From: Anaerolineae bacterium
Lineage (GTDB): Bacteria; Chloroflexota; Anaerolineae; B4-G1; SLSP01
NCBI GenBank assembly: GCA_016931315.1
Contig: JAFGFB010000009.1
Span: 1-36,547, forward strand
Direction of reading: 5' to 3'
Length of the DNA: 36,547 nucleotides
The translations under genes and the position numbers were made by a program. Below the pieces are notes generated by a model. It had not been told where the DNA came from and did no database searches. It saw nothing but the letters and a program-made list of their open reading frames with translations. This document shows, one piece after another, positions 9,564-17,419 of this stretch (position 1 is the stretch's first letter; each line of letters starts with the position of its first letter).

Positions 9564-9714
9564 TTTTTGCTTGAGATTGTCGCCCCAGATTTGGAGCGTC
9601 CCCGCCTGCAACGAAGCCTAAGTATTCTCGCGGTGGGTGGTGCGCTGAAGCCCAAGAGACGGCGAAAGCCGTTCCTACCAATAATTTGTTCGCCATCCAC
9701 TCAGGTTGCAAAAT

Positions 9715-9743
9715 TTGACAATTGCTCTGAACAATACTACAAT
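9715..9743 (+). promoter_or_regulatory. Sigma70-type promoter for the SRPBCC gene
   Basis: TTGACA at 9715-9720 is a perfect -35 box. After exactly 17 bases comes TACAAT at 9738-9743, a five-of-six -10 box. Transcription would start near 9750 and leave a leader of about 155 bases before the ATG at 9907. No riboswitch-like fold was recognised in that leader. Confidence 0.75.
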
Positions 9744-9906
9744 GTTAGCAATTGCGTTGTGGATACAGCGACACTCACCCGTCAAGTTGGCGCTGATTCC
9801 CTATCGCAAGAGTCAGACAGGTTCTATTCTAATAGTTGCGCTTCAAGTCCGGCAGCAGCACAATGTTGCTCAGGGACGACATCCATTTCAGGAGGTGAAA
9901 GGAAAG

Positions 9907-10347
9907 ATGCCGAAATTCGAGCGTGAAATCGAGATTGATGCTCCCGTTGAGAAGGTATGGCAGGTGATGACGGACCCCGCCAAGTGGCCCCAATGGTTCC
10001 CCGGTGTGGATGCGATCACCATGGCGTCTCCGGTTAGCGAGGGCGCCGTCATTGAATGGACGGCTGAGGACAAAGTCGGGCGCAGCGCCATCGTGAAGAT
10101 GCTGCCGCTCAAACGCCTGGAGATCATGACCCAGGTAGATGATGACAAGGACATGCATGTCTTCGAACTGCGACCAAGTGGGGGGTTCCTGGGATTGAGC
10201 GCCGATGAGTGCAAAGTGGAATATACTTTGGACACACTCATGGGCGGGGGTATCCTGGGCAACTTTGTTGCCGGCGGCAACCCTAAAGATGCCATGCGAG
10301 TCAAGAAGGCCATGCACATGTTGCGGAGACTGGTCGAGAGCCTGTAA
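9907..10347 (+). CDS. SRPBCC-family (START/Bet v1-like) protein
   Basis: The 146-aa protein begins PKFEREIEIDAPVEKVWQVM, the hallmark N-terminus of SRPBCC/polyketide-cyclase-like proteins. A WPQWFPGVDAI segment and a C-terminal helix ending in MLRRLVESL follow. Family members bind hydrophobic ligands in a helix-grip cavity; some are cyclases or CoxG-like accessory proteins, and the ligand here is unknown. The start at 9907 is fixed by AGGAGGTG at 9890-9897, nine bases upstream. A longer in-frame extension to 9706 runs over the promoter and is not believed. The gene is transcribed alone or with the GlsB-type gene 123 bases downstream. Confidence 0.88.
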   Translation: MPKFEREIEIDAPVEKVWQVMTDPAKWPQWFPGVDAITMASPVSEGAVIEWTAEDKVGRSAIVKMLPLKRLEIMTQVDDDKDMHVFELRPSGGFLGLSADECKVEYTLDTLMGGGILGNFVAGGNPKDAMRVKKAMHMLRRLVESL

Positions 10348-10354
10348 ACGTGGG

Positions 10355-10408
10355 CTGCCTGATGCTGTGTAGGCTTAGCCAGTTTTGGCTAAGCTCAATG
10401 ACAGGCAG
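10355..10408 (+). repeat. Nested hairpin downstream of the SRPBCC gene
   Basis: The outer arms CTGCCTG (10355-10361) and CAGGCAG (10402-10408) enclose an inner 9-bp stem, GCTTAGCCA (10373-10381) with TGGCTAAGC (10386-10394). No T-run follows directly, so termination is uncertain. It may instead separate or stabilise the SRPBCC and GlsB transcripts. Confidence 0.5.
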
Positions 10409-10470
10409 TTAGCTATCTCTGGTCGCAACCAATTTCGAATCAATCACCATATTCCTAGGAGGGAAAAATC

Positions 10471-10722
10471 ATGGGTTTGCTGGCAACAATCGTCGTGGGT
10501 TTAATCGCGGGTGCGGTAGCTTCCTATTTAATGAAAGCCAAGACCGGGTTGATCACTAACCTGATCTTGGGTGTGGTTGGCAGCGTGGTGGGCGGATGGA
10601 TCACCAGCCTGCTCATGGGCGTTGATCTGGTGAGCGGCTTCAACCTCACGAGCATCATCGTCGCGTTGATCGGTGCGATTGTCGTGATCTTTGTGTATCG
10701 CCTCATCAAGAAAGGGCGCTAA
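10471..10722 (+). CDS. GlsB/YeaQ/YmgE-type small membrane protein
   Basis: The 83-aa protein is almost entirely three hydrophobic helices with glycine-rich packing (VGLIAGAVASYLM, GVVGSVVGGWI, IIVALIGAIVVIFVYRLIKKGR). This is the pattern of the transglycosylase-associated/GlsB family (Pfam PF04226), which are stress-linked inner-membrane proteins of unknown mechanism. TAGGAGGG lies seven to eight bases ahead of the ATG. A strong terminator follows at 10772-10812. Confidence 0.88.
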   Translation: MGLLATIVVGLIAGAVASYLMKAKTGLITNLILGVVGSVVGGWITSLLMGVDLVSGFNLTSIIVALIGAIVVIFVYRLIKKGR

Positions 10723-10771
10723 ATGAGCGGCGTTACCGAATAGGCGACGCAACCATTCGCATTCGATCTAC

Positions 10772-10812
10772 CAGGCGGATAGCTTTCACACGAGGCTATC
10801 CGCCTGCGTTTT
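10772..10812 (+). terminator. Rho-independent terminator after the GlsB-type gene
   Basis: A perfect 12-bp stem (CAGGCGGATAGC 10772-10783, GCTATCCGCCTG 10795-10806) with an 11-base loop is followed by CGTTTTT. On the opposite strand no T-run follows. It therefore serves the plus-strand gene and separates it from the convergent transporter operon. Confidence 0.85.
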
Positions 10813-10891
10813 TAGGGGGAATCATTGACGCCGAGCCATGCGCGGTGCGTCACAAATACACTTTTTAAGCGCGGCTGCAGAGTGGCTTAGC

Positions 10892-13800
10892 CTACAGCAT
10901 CTGGCGTCGAACCAAATCCTCAAACAAGCCCCGCTGTCGGATTAATTCGGCATAAGTTCCACTCTGAACTATCCGCCCCTCCTCCATCACGAAGATGCGG
11001 TCAGCGTTGATGATGGTGCTCAGGCGATGCGCCACCACGATACGCGTGGCCTGCAAACGCTCCAGGCTCGCACTCACCAAAGCCTGAGAGCGGTTATCCA
11101 GGGCGCTGGTGGCTTCATCGAAGAACAAAATGCGCGGCTTGCTGACGATAGCACGCGCAATCAGCAATCTCTGTCGCTGCCCGCCGGATAGTGTGCTGCT
11201 GTTATTCCCTACCAGGGTGTGCATGCCCATGGGCATCGCGGAAAGGTCTTCATCCAGCCCTACCAGGCGCACCGCTTCCCAGGCGTCTTCAATGCTGAGG
11301 GGCAGCGAACCAATGATATTGGAGAGGATATTCCCGGTGAGAAGCTGACTGCTCTGCAAGACCACGCCAATCTGGCGCCGCACCCGCTCCACATCCAGGC
11401 CCAAAAGATCCTGTCCGTCGTAATAAATCGCGCCAGCAGAGGGACGTTCAAAGCCCAGCAGCAGACGCATCAGGGTGGATTTACCGCAACCAGAAGGACC
11501 TACCAGGGCAATAAATTCACCGGGCTGCACCTGCAAAGAGATATCTTTCAACACCGGGGGTTCTTCAGCCCGGTAGCGGAAGACGACATGGCTGACTTCG
11601 ATCTCGCCGCGGAGTTCGCCCGGGTCTGCCTGCAGAGCCGCCACTTCGGGCAGCTCCTGCAGAATGGGGCGAGCGCGCTCGTATAACGGAATCACTTGCA
11701 GGGTTGCGAGCAACGCCGCACTGAGGGTCAAGCCGGTGAACAAGAACTGCCCGAATGCCGCATTGAAAGCCACAAAATCGCCGGCAGAGAGGCGCGCACC
11801 CCCTGGGTTGCCCCAGGCAATCATGGCAAAGATCGCCAATGTGGCTAGCAGGGGATAAGCGGCATTGAAGACAACCAGCCCATTGGCGGCGTTGCGCGAG
11901 CGAAAAGCCAGCGCGCGTTGCTCGCTAAAGGCTTGCGCCCAACGCGCAAAGGCGCGCGCTTCCGCGCCCGCCACACGCAGTTTGGCGATACCGGTAGCAA
12001 ATTCCAGCACCAGCCCGGCGATACGCCCCTGCTGCTCGGTCAGTTGCCGTTGATAGCGCAGCCCCAGTTGCCAGGTCACCAGCGTCGCCGCGCCCAACAG
12101 CAACGCCAGACCCAGAGAAATCCACGCGGCTCGACTGTCATAATGGAAAAGCAGCCCCAGGCTGAAGAGAGCGGTGGGAGTGGCAAGGAGCGCGGAAATA
12201 GTAGCGCCCGAAAGGCCGCGCCGAATGACATCTATGCCCATGGCGCGCTCAGCCAGGTCACCGGATGAGCCGCGGCGGAAGAACGCCGGCGGCAGGCGCA
12301 ACAAACGATCCCAGAGCGCCGGCAAGACGGCGCTATCCCACTTGCCCTCCAGGCGCAACAGTGTGATATTCTGGGTCAGGAGAAACAGCGCCGTGCTCAG
12401 CGCACAAGCGAGGAGCACCAGCCCTAACTGTCCCAATTGTCCCCGCGCCGCACTCGGAATGATGGTGTTAAACAGCACCCCCACCATCAGGGGGGTCGCC
12501 AGCCCGAGCAGCCCTATCGCGGCGCCCGAAAGCGCCACGGTCAGCAGTTCGGCGCGGGCATCGCGGAAACCCAGGCGGAACAAGTCCAGCGCTGTCAACA
12601 CGCGCTCTGGCAGGGGACGATAAAAGATGTGTGCGACGGGCGCCAGGTCTGCCGCAACTTCGGCCGTCACCGGCAAGCGCGCAGCAGTCCGCGGGTCTAT
12701 CAGGTCATAGCCACCCACAACGGCGAAGCCTTTCGGACGGCAGGGCAGAAGTGCAACTGGGGCGCCATCAAGCCGGTACGCCAAGAGGGGCCCACTCGGG
12801 GTATGCTGCCAGTGCTCTGGCAGGGTGACCTGTCGCACACGCAAGCGTGATGCGCGGGCAATATCGGCAAGGAGGTCCGTATTGGCTGCCTTTGCGCCCG
12901 CAGATGGGGGCTCCTCCAGCTTAACGGGCGGGAGCTGCATCGGCACTCCCAGCGCCTGCCCAACCAGTTGGCAGACGGAGAACAGCGCCTTGCCGGCATC
13001 TATAGGCCCGCCAGGCGGCAGCGCTGGTGTGGCTGGCTCCATCACGCCAGCCAGGCGGCTGAGGGCTTGAGCGACCTGTTCGCGGTTCAGGTCCGCCCGC
13101 TCTTGCAGGTGTTGGGCATCAGTATGCGCGATTTGCTCGAGGCGCAGCGCCATTGCCGCGCGCACTGTGGCATGGAAATGCGCTAACCCACTCCAGGCGG
13201 GATCATGCGTGCAAAAATCGGCAGTATCCACCGCGCGCAGCTGCCCGGGCTCCAAAGCCCGCAGCCACAGCGGACCGGCTAGCGGGGAAAAACCGGTCGC
13301 CGGCACGGGCAGAGCCGGCACGCCCAGCCAGCTAAAGCTGCCATCCTGCGGCTCCACCCAGACGACGCCCCGCAGCGCGCGCGCCGGGCGCTGAGCCTCA
13401 AAAACATGGTCACCCGATTGCACCTGGTAGCTTTCCTTTGGGGGGAGATTGACCGCAAGAGCCTGCGCCAGGCCTTGCACCCAGACCTCGAGCATTCGGA
13501 TGACGTGTATGCTAAATTCAGGCTCCAGCGCCAGCTCTTCAAGACGCGCGCGCGGCACCTGCACAACCCGGGTCTCAGGCCCGCCCACAGCCACAAACGT
13601 GACTGGCTGAGCGGAAGGCTCGCCATCAACCGGAAACTCGCTCTCAACGCCCAGGCCCAAAACAACTTGCCCGGCTTCCGCGCGGAGAAGATGCCGGCGG
13701 ATACCCGCAGCTTCTCCTCCCGCAAGCGGTACAGCAAAGACATCCAGGCGTCCGGTGTAGACCACCCATGCGGTCTGCGCATCACTAAGGGCAATCGGCT

Positions 13801-13936
13801 GGCGCCCTTCCACATTGATCAGGCGCCCCGATTTGTAACGCAATTTCAGCAGGAAGAGCTCATCGTTAGCATTGAGCGCTTCGCCACCAGGCGGCGCTGT
13901 CTTTGAGATAGGGGAAGGAGCGCTACGGTGTTTCAT
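10892..13936 (-). CDS. NHLM-type peptide export ABC transporter, permease/ATP-binding protein (non-peptidase partner)
   Basis: The 1014-aa protein has a long N-terminal region of about 450 residues. An ABC exporter transmembrane domain follows (about 470-740), then an ATPase domain. The ATPase carries Walker A GPSGCGKST (about residue 812), signature LSGGQRQR, Walker B ILFFDEATSALD and the H-loop in VAHRLST. The length and the oversized N-terminal region fit the second ABC component of NHLM (Nitrile-Hydratase-Leader Microcin) bacteriocin export systems. There is no C39 peptidase motif. The start overlaps the stop of the peptidase transporter gene by 4 bases (ATGA), so the two are translationally coupled and probably form a heteromeric exporter. 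It is the last gene of its operon. Confidence 0.9.
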   Translation of the reverse strand: MKHRSAPSPISKTAPPGGEALNANDELFLLKLRYKSGRLINVEGRQPIALSDAQTAWVVYTGRLDVFAVPLAGGEAAGIRRHLLRAEAGQVVLGLGVESEFPVDGEPSAQPVTFVAVGGPETRVVQVPRARLEELALEPEFSIHVIRMLEVWVQGLAQALAVNLPPKESYQVQSGDHVFEAQRPARALRGVVWVEPQDGSFSWLGVPALPVPATGFSPLAGPLWLRALEPGQLRAVDTADFCTHDPAWSGLAHFHATVRAAMALRLEQIAHTDAQHLQERADLNREQVAQALSRLAGVMEPATPALPPGGPIDAGKALFSVCQLVGQALGVPMQLPPVKLEEPPSAGAKAANTDLLADIARASRLRVRQVTLPEHWQHTPSGPLLAYRLDGAPVALLPCRPKGFAVVGGYDLIDPRTAARLPVTAEVAADLAPVAHIFYRPLPERVLTALDLFRLGFRDARAELLTVALSGAAIGLLGLATPLMVGVLFNTIIPSAARGQLGQLGLVLLACALSTALFLLTQNITLLRLEGKWDSAVLPALWDRLLRLPPAFFRRGSSGDLAERAMGIDVIRRGLSGATISALLATPTALFSLGLLFHYDSRAAWISLGLALLLGAATLVTWQLGLRYQRQLTEQQGRIAGLVLEFATGIAKLRVAGAEARAFARWAQAFSEQRALAFRSRNAANGLVVFNAAYPLLATLAIFAMIAWGNPGGARLSAGDFVAFNAAFGQFLFTGLTLSAALLATLQVIPLYERARPILQELPEVAALQADPGELRGEIEVSHVVFRYRAEEPPVLKDISLQVQPGEFIALVGPSGCGKSTLMRLLLGFERPSAGAIYYDGQDLLGLDVERVRRQIGVVLQSSQLLTGNILSNIIGSLPLSIEDAWEAVRLVGLDEDLSAMPMGMHTLVGNNSSTLSGGQRQRLLIARAIVSKPRILFFDEATSALDNRSQALVSASLERLQATRIVVAHRLSTIINADRIFVMEEGRIVQSGTYAELIRQRGLFEDLVRRQML

Positions 13937-16161
13937 AGGTCAGATAGCCGCTCCCATAGGCCGCTTTTTTTATGAGAAACCTGCGCTTCAATCAACTGCG
14001 CATAAAGCCCCTCTTTCTCCCTGATCAGGGTTTCGTGGGTCCCCCGTTGCACCACACGCCCGCGATCCAGGACGATAATCTCATCGCAGTCGCGAATCGT
14101 GCTCAGGCGATGAGCGACGATCAGGCAGGTACACCCACGCCGGCGCAGGTGATCATCAATGAGCTGCTCAGTTCTGGCATCCAGAGCGCTGGTAGCCTCG
14201 TCCAGCACCAGAATGGTAGGCTCATTGACCAGGGCGCGAGCGAGCTCGAGCCTCTGGCGCTCCCCGCCGCTCAGGTTTCGCCCGCCCTCTTGTACGCGGT
14301 ATTCGTAGCCACCGGGCTTTGCCGAAATCTCGTCGTGTATCAACGCATCGCGGGCAGCTCTAACCATCGCCAAGTCAGGCGCCGTGGAATCCCAAAGGCT
14401 CAGATTATCCCGAATGGAACCTTCGAAGAGAAAAATATCCTGATCCACCATGGCTAATGAAGCGTTGAGCACATCACGAGGCAATTCCGAGCGCGGGCGA
14501 CCATCAAAGAGGATTTCACCGCTCCAGGGTTGGTGGATGCCGGTCACCAGTCTTGCAATAGTGGATTTGCCGCTGCCGCTCTTGCCCACCAGCGCTACCC
14601 GTGCCCCAGGGGTCAAAGTAAGATTGAAGTCCGCGATCAGCGGCGCTTCCAGGGGGCTAAAGCCAAAGGTGAGATTGCGCAGTTCCATGTGACCGGAGAG
14701 CTTGCTCGCGGGCGCCTCCAGGGGACTCAGCGACTGAATTTGAGGGTCTGGTGCGTGGCTGAGCACATCATCCAGGCGTTTGAGATTGCCCTGCACTTCC
14801 TGCACCGAGCTGCCCAAGGTCACCAGTTGATTGATGGGGGTCATGAAACTGGCGACCAGGGTTTGGAAGGCAACCAATTCGCCCATGCTCAGGCGTCCGC
14901 TCATGATGCGCAAGCTACCGACGAGCAAAATCACCAGGGTATTGAGAGACCCCAGAAAAAGCGGTAAGACCGCCAGAAGCTGTGAAAAACGCCCCAAGCG
15001 CTGCTCCACGTTCACAAATCCGGCGTGATGCCCGGCCCAGCGCGCAAAGAAATCGGATTCCCGGCCGGTAGCTTTGAGTGTCTCGATGGCTTGCAAGCCA
15101 CTCAATGCCGCGCCCATCAGTTTTCCCCCTTCGTTGAGAAGCTGTTGATGGGCATCCACACGCTTGCGGGAAATGATGTGCAACCCTACCAGATTAAGGA
15201 TGGCAATGAGCAGGCTGAGCAGCGTCAAGCCGACATCATATTGAAACATGAGCAACACATAAAACAGCACCAGCACAGCGTTGACGACGGCAGATGCCAG
15301 CTCACCGGAGAGCAATTGCGCAACACGGTCGTTGAGGGCAACCCGCGCCCCAACCTCACCGCCGTAGCGTTGGGCGAAAAAGGAAACCGGCAGGCGCAGA
15401 ATGTGCCACAAAAAACGGCTCGATGTGGTTAGCGCCAGTTTGGTTTCCAGGCGGAGCAGGTAGCGCGTTTGTAGCCAGGTCAGCACGGCACGCAGGAGAG
15501 CGGTTAAGGCTAACCCCAGAAGCAGCGGGGCAACCCAGTGCTGAAGCCCTTGCACCAGGTAGAAATCCACAAAGATGCGGCTAAACGTGGGAATCAGCAA
15601 TCCAGAGGTGACCAGCGCTAAACCGGTCAAAGCCACATAGACCAGCGCGCTACCTGAGCCGCCCAGACGACGCTGTAGCCCTCGGATCGTGCTGGGCTTA
15701 TCCCCACCGGCTTCAAACGCCGGTCCCGGCTCAAAAGTGAGGACAACACCCGTGAAAGACCGATCGAATTCCGCGGCGGAGACCACACGTGGGCCGCTGG
15801 CAGGGTCATTGAGGTAGACCCGCTCCTTGCCAAAGCCCTCTACCACCACAAAATGGTTGAAGTTCCAGAAGATAATAAAGGGCAGAGCGAGCTGCCGTAG
15901 CGCCGCAGGCTCCTGACGCAAGCCACGCGCCTGTAAGCCGTATTGCCGGGCAGCTTTAACGATATTGCTGGCTTTGCTACCATCGCGGGAAATACCACAG
16001 GTCACGCGCAATTCTTCGAGTGGTACATAGCGCCCATGATAACCTAAGATTATCGCCAGGGCCGCTGCGCCACACTCCGCCGCCTCCATCTGGAGCACCG
16101 TGGGGGTTCGCACGCGCCGCGTCGAGTGCGGGGGGAAGATGCGGTCGAAATGAGCACTCAT
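13933..16161 (-). CDS. NHLM-type ABC transporter with C39 leader peptidase domain
   Basis: This 742-aa protein combines an N-terminal C39 cysteine peptidase with an ABC exporter core. The peptidase has Cys30 in MEAAECGAAALAIILGYHG, His103 in NFNHFVVVEG and Asp119 in NDPASG, so the triad is intact. Membrane helices follow. The ATPase has Walker A GKSGSGKST (about residue 525), signature LSGGERQR and Walker B TILVLDEATSALD. Members of this family cut leader peptides after a double-glycine and export the released core. The Nif11-type precursor with a VAGG site two genes upstream is the obvious substrate. It starts 18 bases after hlyD and overlaps the next gene by 4 bases. Confidence 0.94.
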   Translation of the reverse strand: MSAHFDRIFPPHSTRRVRTPTVLQMEAAECGAAALAIILGYHGRYVPLEELRVTCGISRDGSKASNIVKAARQYGLQARGLRQEPAALRQLALPFIIFWNFNHFVVVEGFGKERVYLNDPASGPRVVSAAEFDRSFTGVVLTFEPGPAFEAGGDKPSTIRGLQRRLGGSGSALVYVALTGLALVTSGLLIPTFSRIFVDFYLVQGLQHWVAPLLLGLALTALLRAVLTWLQTRYLLRLETKLALTTSSRFLWHILRLPVSFFAQRYGGEVGARVALNDRVAQLLSGELASAVVNAVLVLFYVLLMFQYDVGLTLLSLLIAILNLVGLHIISRKRVDAHQQLLNEGGKLMGAALSGLQAIETLKATGRESDFFARWAGHHAGFVNVEQRLGRFSQLLAVLPLFLGSLNTLVILLVGSLRIMSGRLSMGELVAFQTLVASFMTPINQLVTLGSSVQEVQGNLKRLDDVLSHAPDPQIQSLSPLEAPASKLSGHMELRNLTFGFSPLEAPLIADFNLTLTPGARVALVGKSGSGKSTIARLVTGIHQPWSGEILFDGRPRSELPRDVLNASLAMVDQDIFLFEGSIRDNLSLWDSTAPDLAMVRAARDALIHDEISAKPGGYEYRVQEGGRNLSGGERQRLELARALVNEPTILVLDEATSALDARTEQLIDDHLRRRGCTCLIVAHRLSTIRDCDEIIVLDRGRVVQRGTHETLIREKEGLYAQLIEAQVSHKKSGLWERLSDL

Positions 16162-16179
16162 CTGCGTCTTCCTGGTATT

Positions 16180-16998
16180 TCAGGGGAAAAGCAAACTGAT
16201 GGGACGCTTCAGGCTGGTCTCGATCCATGCTGTACAGAGCGTGCCGCTGCTCAAAACCAGTGAGGGTCCCTGCGCCGACGACCAGGCATAGCCGCTCGGT
16301 GTCTGCGAATCACTGCGCAATGCCGCCCGCACCTCGATAGTTGTGCCATCACCCGTGAGCGCCGTTACCAGTTCTTCGCTGCCCAACACCCGCAACATCC
16401 CGCGTTGGCTGGCAGGAAAATCGCCCACCGAGACCACCTGCCCGAGCAAGCGTCCGTACTCTTCTTGTTTGACCGAGGCAGGCGCGAGCAAGACCTGCAT
16501 ACCGGGCTGAACTTTGTTCCCCTCAGCAGCAGGAATATAGACGATGGCCTCCAGGCTGCCGGCGTCGGCGGATTCGAGACTCAGCAGCGCATCGCCGCGC
16601 TCGACCACTCCACCTGTAATCGCCTGAAGCTCCAGGACGCGCCCCGCATAAGGGCTGATAATGTCAGTGGGGGTGGATTGCTCCGGCTCAATGAGACGCG
16701 CCACCACCTGCCCTGGTGCAATGATATCGCCAGGGTGAACATCGAGCGACACAAGCTGACCCGCGCTCAGCGAGACGACTTCGCGCACGCCTCCCGGCGC
16801 CAGCAAGATCCCCTGTCCGGTGACAGTGATGGGGAGACTGCCGAACACCCCCCACAGCAGCGCAGCCACCAGGAGTAAGGCGCAAGCTAACAGCGCCAGC
16901 CACCCGGCAGGACGCGTAACCTGGAGCAATTGGTCCAGAGCATCTGGAGAGCGCAATTGCTCCAGGGCAGCAGAACGAAACAGAGTTTTGTTCGGCAA
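16180..16998 (-). CDS. HlyD-like membrane-fusion/secretion protein of the NHLM system
   Basis: The 272-aa protein has one N-terminal transmembrane helix (WLALLACALLLVAALLWGVFG, about residues 32-52). It then has a lipoyl-like hairpin segment (GQLVSLDVHPGDIIAPGQVVARL) and a second half-motif (GGVVERGDALLSLESADAG). This is the compact HlyD layout of NHLM secretion proteins, shorter than classical HlyD (about 400-480 aa). The start assigned is TTG with only a weak GG-type ribosome site, so the exact start is uncertain. No better in-frame ATG or GTG was seen in the short gap to the leader gene. It sits 14 bases after the leader peptide gene and 18 before the C39 transporter. Confidence 0.87.
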   Translation of the reverse strand: MPNKTLFRSAALEQLRSPDALDQLLQVTRPAGWLALLACALLLVAALLWGVFGSLPITVTGQGILLAPGGVREVVSLSAGQLVSLDVHPGDIIAPGQVVARLIEPEQSTPTDIISPYAGRVLELQAITGGVVERGDALLSLESADAGSLEAIVYIPAAEGNKVQPGMQVLLAPASVKQEEYGRLLGQVVSVGDFPASQRGMLRVLGSEELVTALTGDGTTIEVRAALRSDSQTPSGYAWSSAQGPSLVLSSGTLCTAWIETSLKRPISLLFP

Positions 16999-17012
16999 CG
17001 GTAGCCTGCGAT

Positions 17013-17240
17013 TTACTGCGGCGGATAACGGATGATGCCCGCACCCCCGCCAGCTACCTGATCCAGGTCCTCATCGCTCAGCTCGTGCCCGGCAAGAGCG
17101 ACTTCCGCCTCGGCGACAGAGAGCGTCAATCCGGCTTGTGCCAGCACCGCAGCTTTGGCTTCTGGGGTTTCTGCACCCATGAAAGCGGCTTGAAATTCGG
17201 GATCGGTCATTTTCTCCAGGAACAACTCTAGTGCACTCAT
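17013..17240 (-). CDS. Nif11-type leader peptide precursor (RiPP-like)
   Basis: The 75-aa product starts MSALELFLEKMTDPEFQAAF and continues with a Nif11-like leader. The leader ends ELSDEDLDQVAGG, a canonical double-glycine site at Gly64-Gly65. Cleavage there leaves GAGIIRYPPQ, a 10-residue core without Cys, Ser or Thr. AAAGGAG lies 8 bases before the ATG. The gene is the first of an operon with HlyD and both exporter genes, which supports a role as exported substrate. No lanthipeptide synthetase, YcaO or radical SAM enzyme lies in the window. The core may be exported unmodified, be modified by an enzyme encoded elsewhere, or be a degenerate relic. Confidence 0.85.
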   Translation of the reverse strand: MSALELFLEKMTDPEFQAAFMGAETPEAKAAVLAQAGLTLSVAEAEVALAGHELSDEDLDQVAGGGAGIIRYPPQ

Positions 17241-17292
17241 GTCATCGTCTCCTTTAGCTGTGTTTTCACTGACAAACCGATAAATTCAGAAA

Positions 17293-17319
17293 ACATGGGC
17301 TACAAATAGTCCCCCATGT
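17293..17319. promoter_or_regulatory. Inverted repeat upstream of the leader peptide gene
   Basis: ACATGGG (17293-17299) and CCCATGT (17313-17319) form 7-bp arms with a 13-base spacer, about 50-80 bases ahead of the leader start. This is the position of an operator or promoter. No convincing -35/-10 pair was found nearby, and arms this short may be chance. Confidence 0.3.
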
Positions 17320-17344
17320 ACGGCGACCCAAACAAGAAGTTGGG

Positions 17345-17381
17345 GGTTGTGGAGTCGAGGATTGGCCTCAACTCCACAACC
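17345..17381 (-). terminator. Hairpin terminator candidate after the 2072-aa exoprotein gene
   Basis: A 16-bp stem (17345-17360 with 17366-17381, loop ATTGG) has one C-A mismatch if read on the plus strand. In the minus-strand transcript that pair becomes a G-U wobble, so the fold is complete only for the minus strand. The following minus-strand sequence CTTCTTGTTT is moderately U-rich. It would separate the exoprotein transcript from the peptide-export operon. Confidence 0.6.
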
Positions 17382-17419
17382 TGAGTGTACACCTGTTACG
17401 AATTTATCCTACTGATTTG

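Larger units (their letters stand above)
9146..9906. other. 760-base intergenic region rich in palindromic repeats
   Basis: This divergent spacer separates the methyltransferase run (minus) from the SRPBCC gene (plus). It has no credible gene: frames crossing it lack ribosome sites and family features. It contains a perfect 20-bp hairpin at 9339-9382. ACGGC-TTTA-GCCGT follows near 9393-9406, and a CCCTAAG/CTTAGGG pair lies at 9448-9481. A degenerate hairpin is at 9519-9563, ACGGC-GAAA-GCCGT at 9659-9672, and a sigma70-type promoter at 9715-9743. It looks like a site that has accumulated short palindromic elements. Confidence 0.7.

Noticed and set aside
9706-9906. N-terminal extension of the SRPBCC protein
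   Set aside because: It overlaps the -35/-10 boxes at 9715-9743. AGGAGGTG at 9890-9897 and the family N-terminus fix the start at 9907.
9501-9926. Plus-strand open frame across the palindromic spacer
   Set aside because: It runs over the promoter and into the SRPBCC gene in another frame, has no ribosome site and encodes low-quality sequence.
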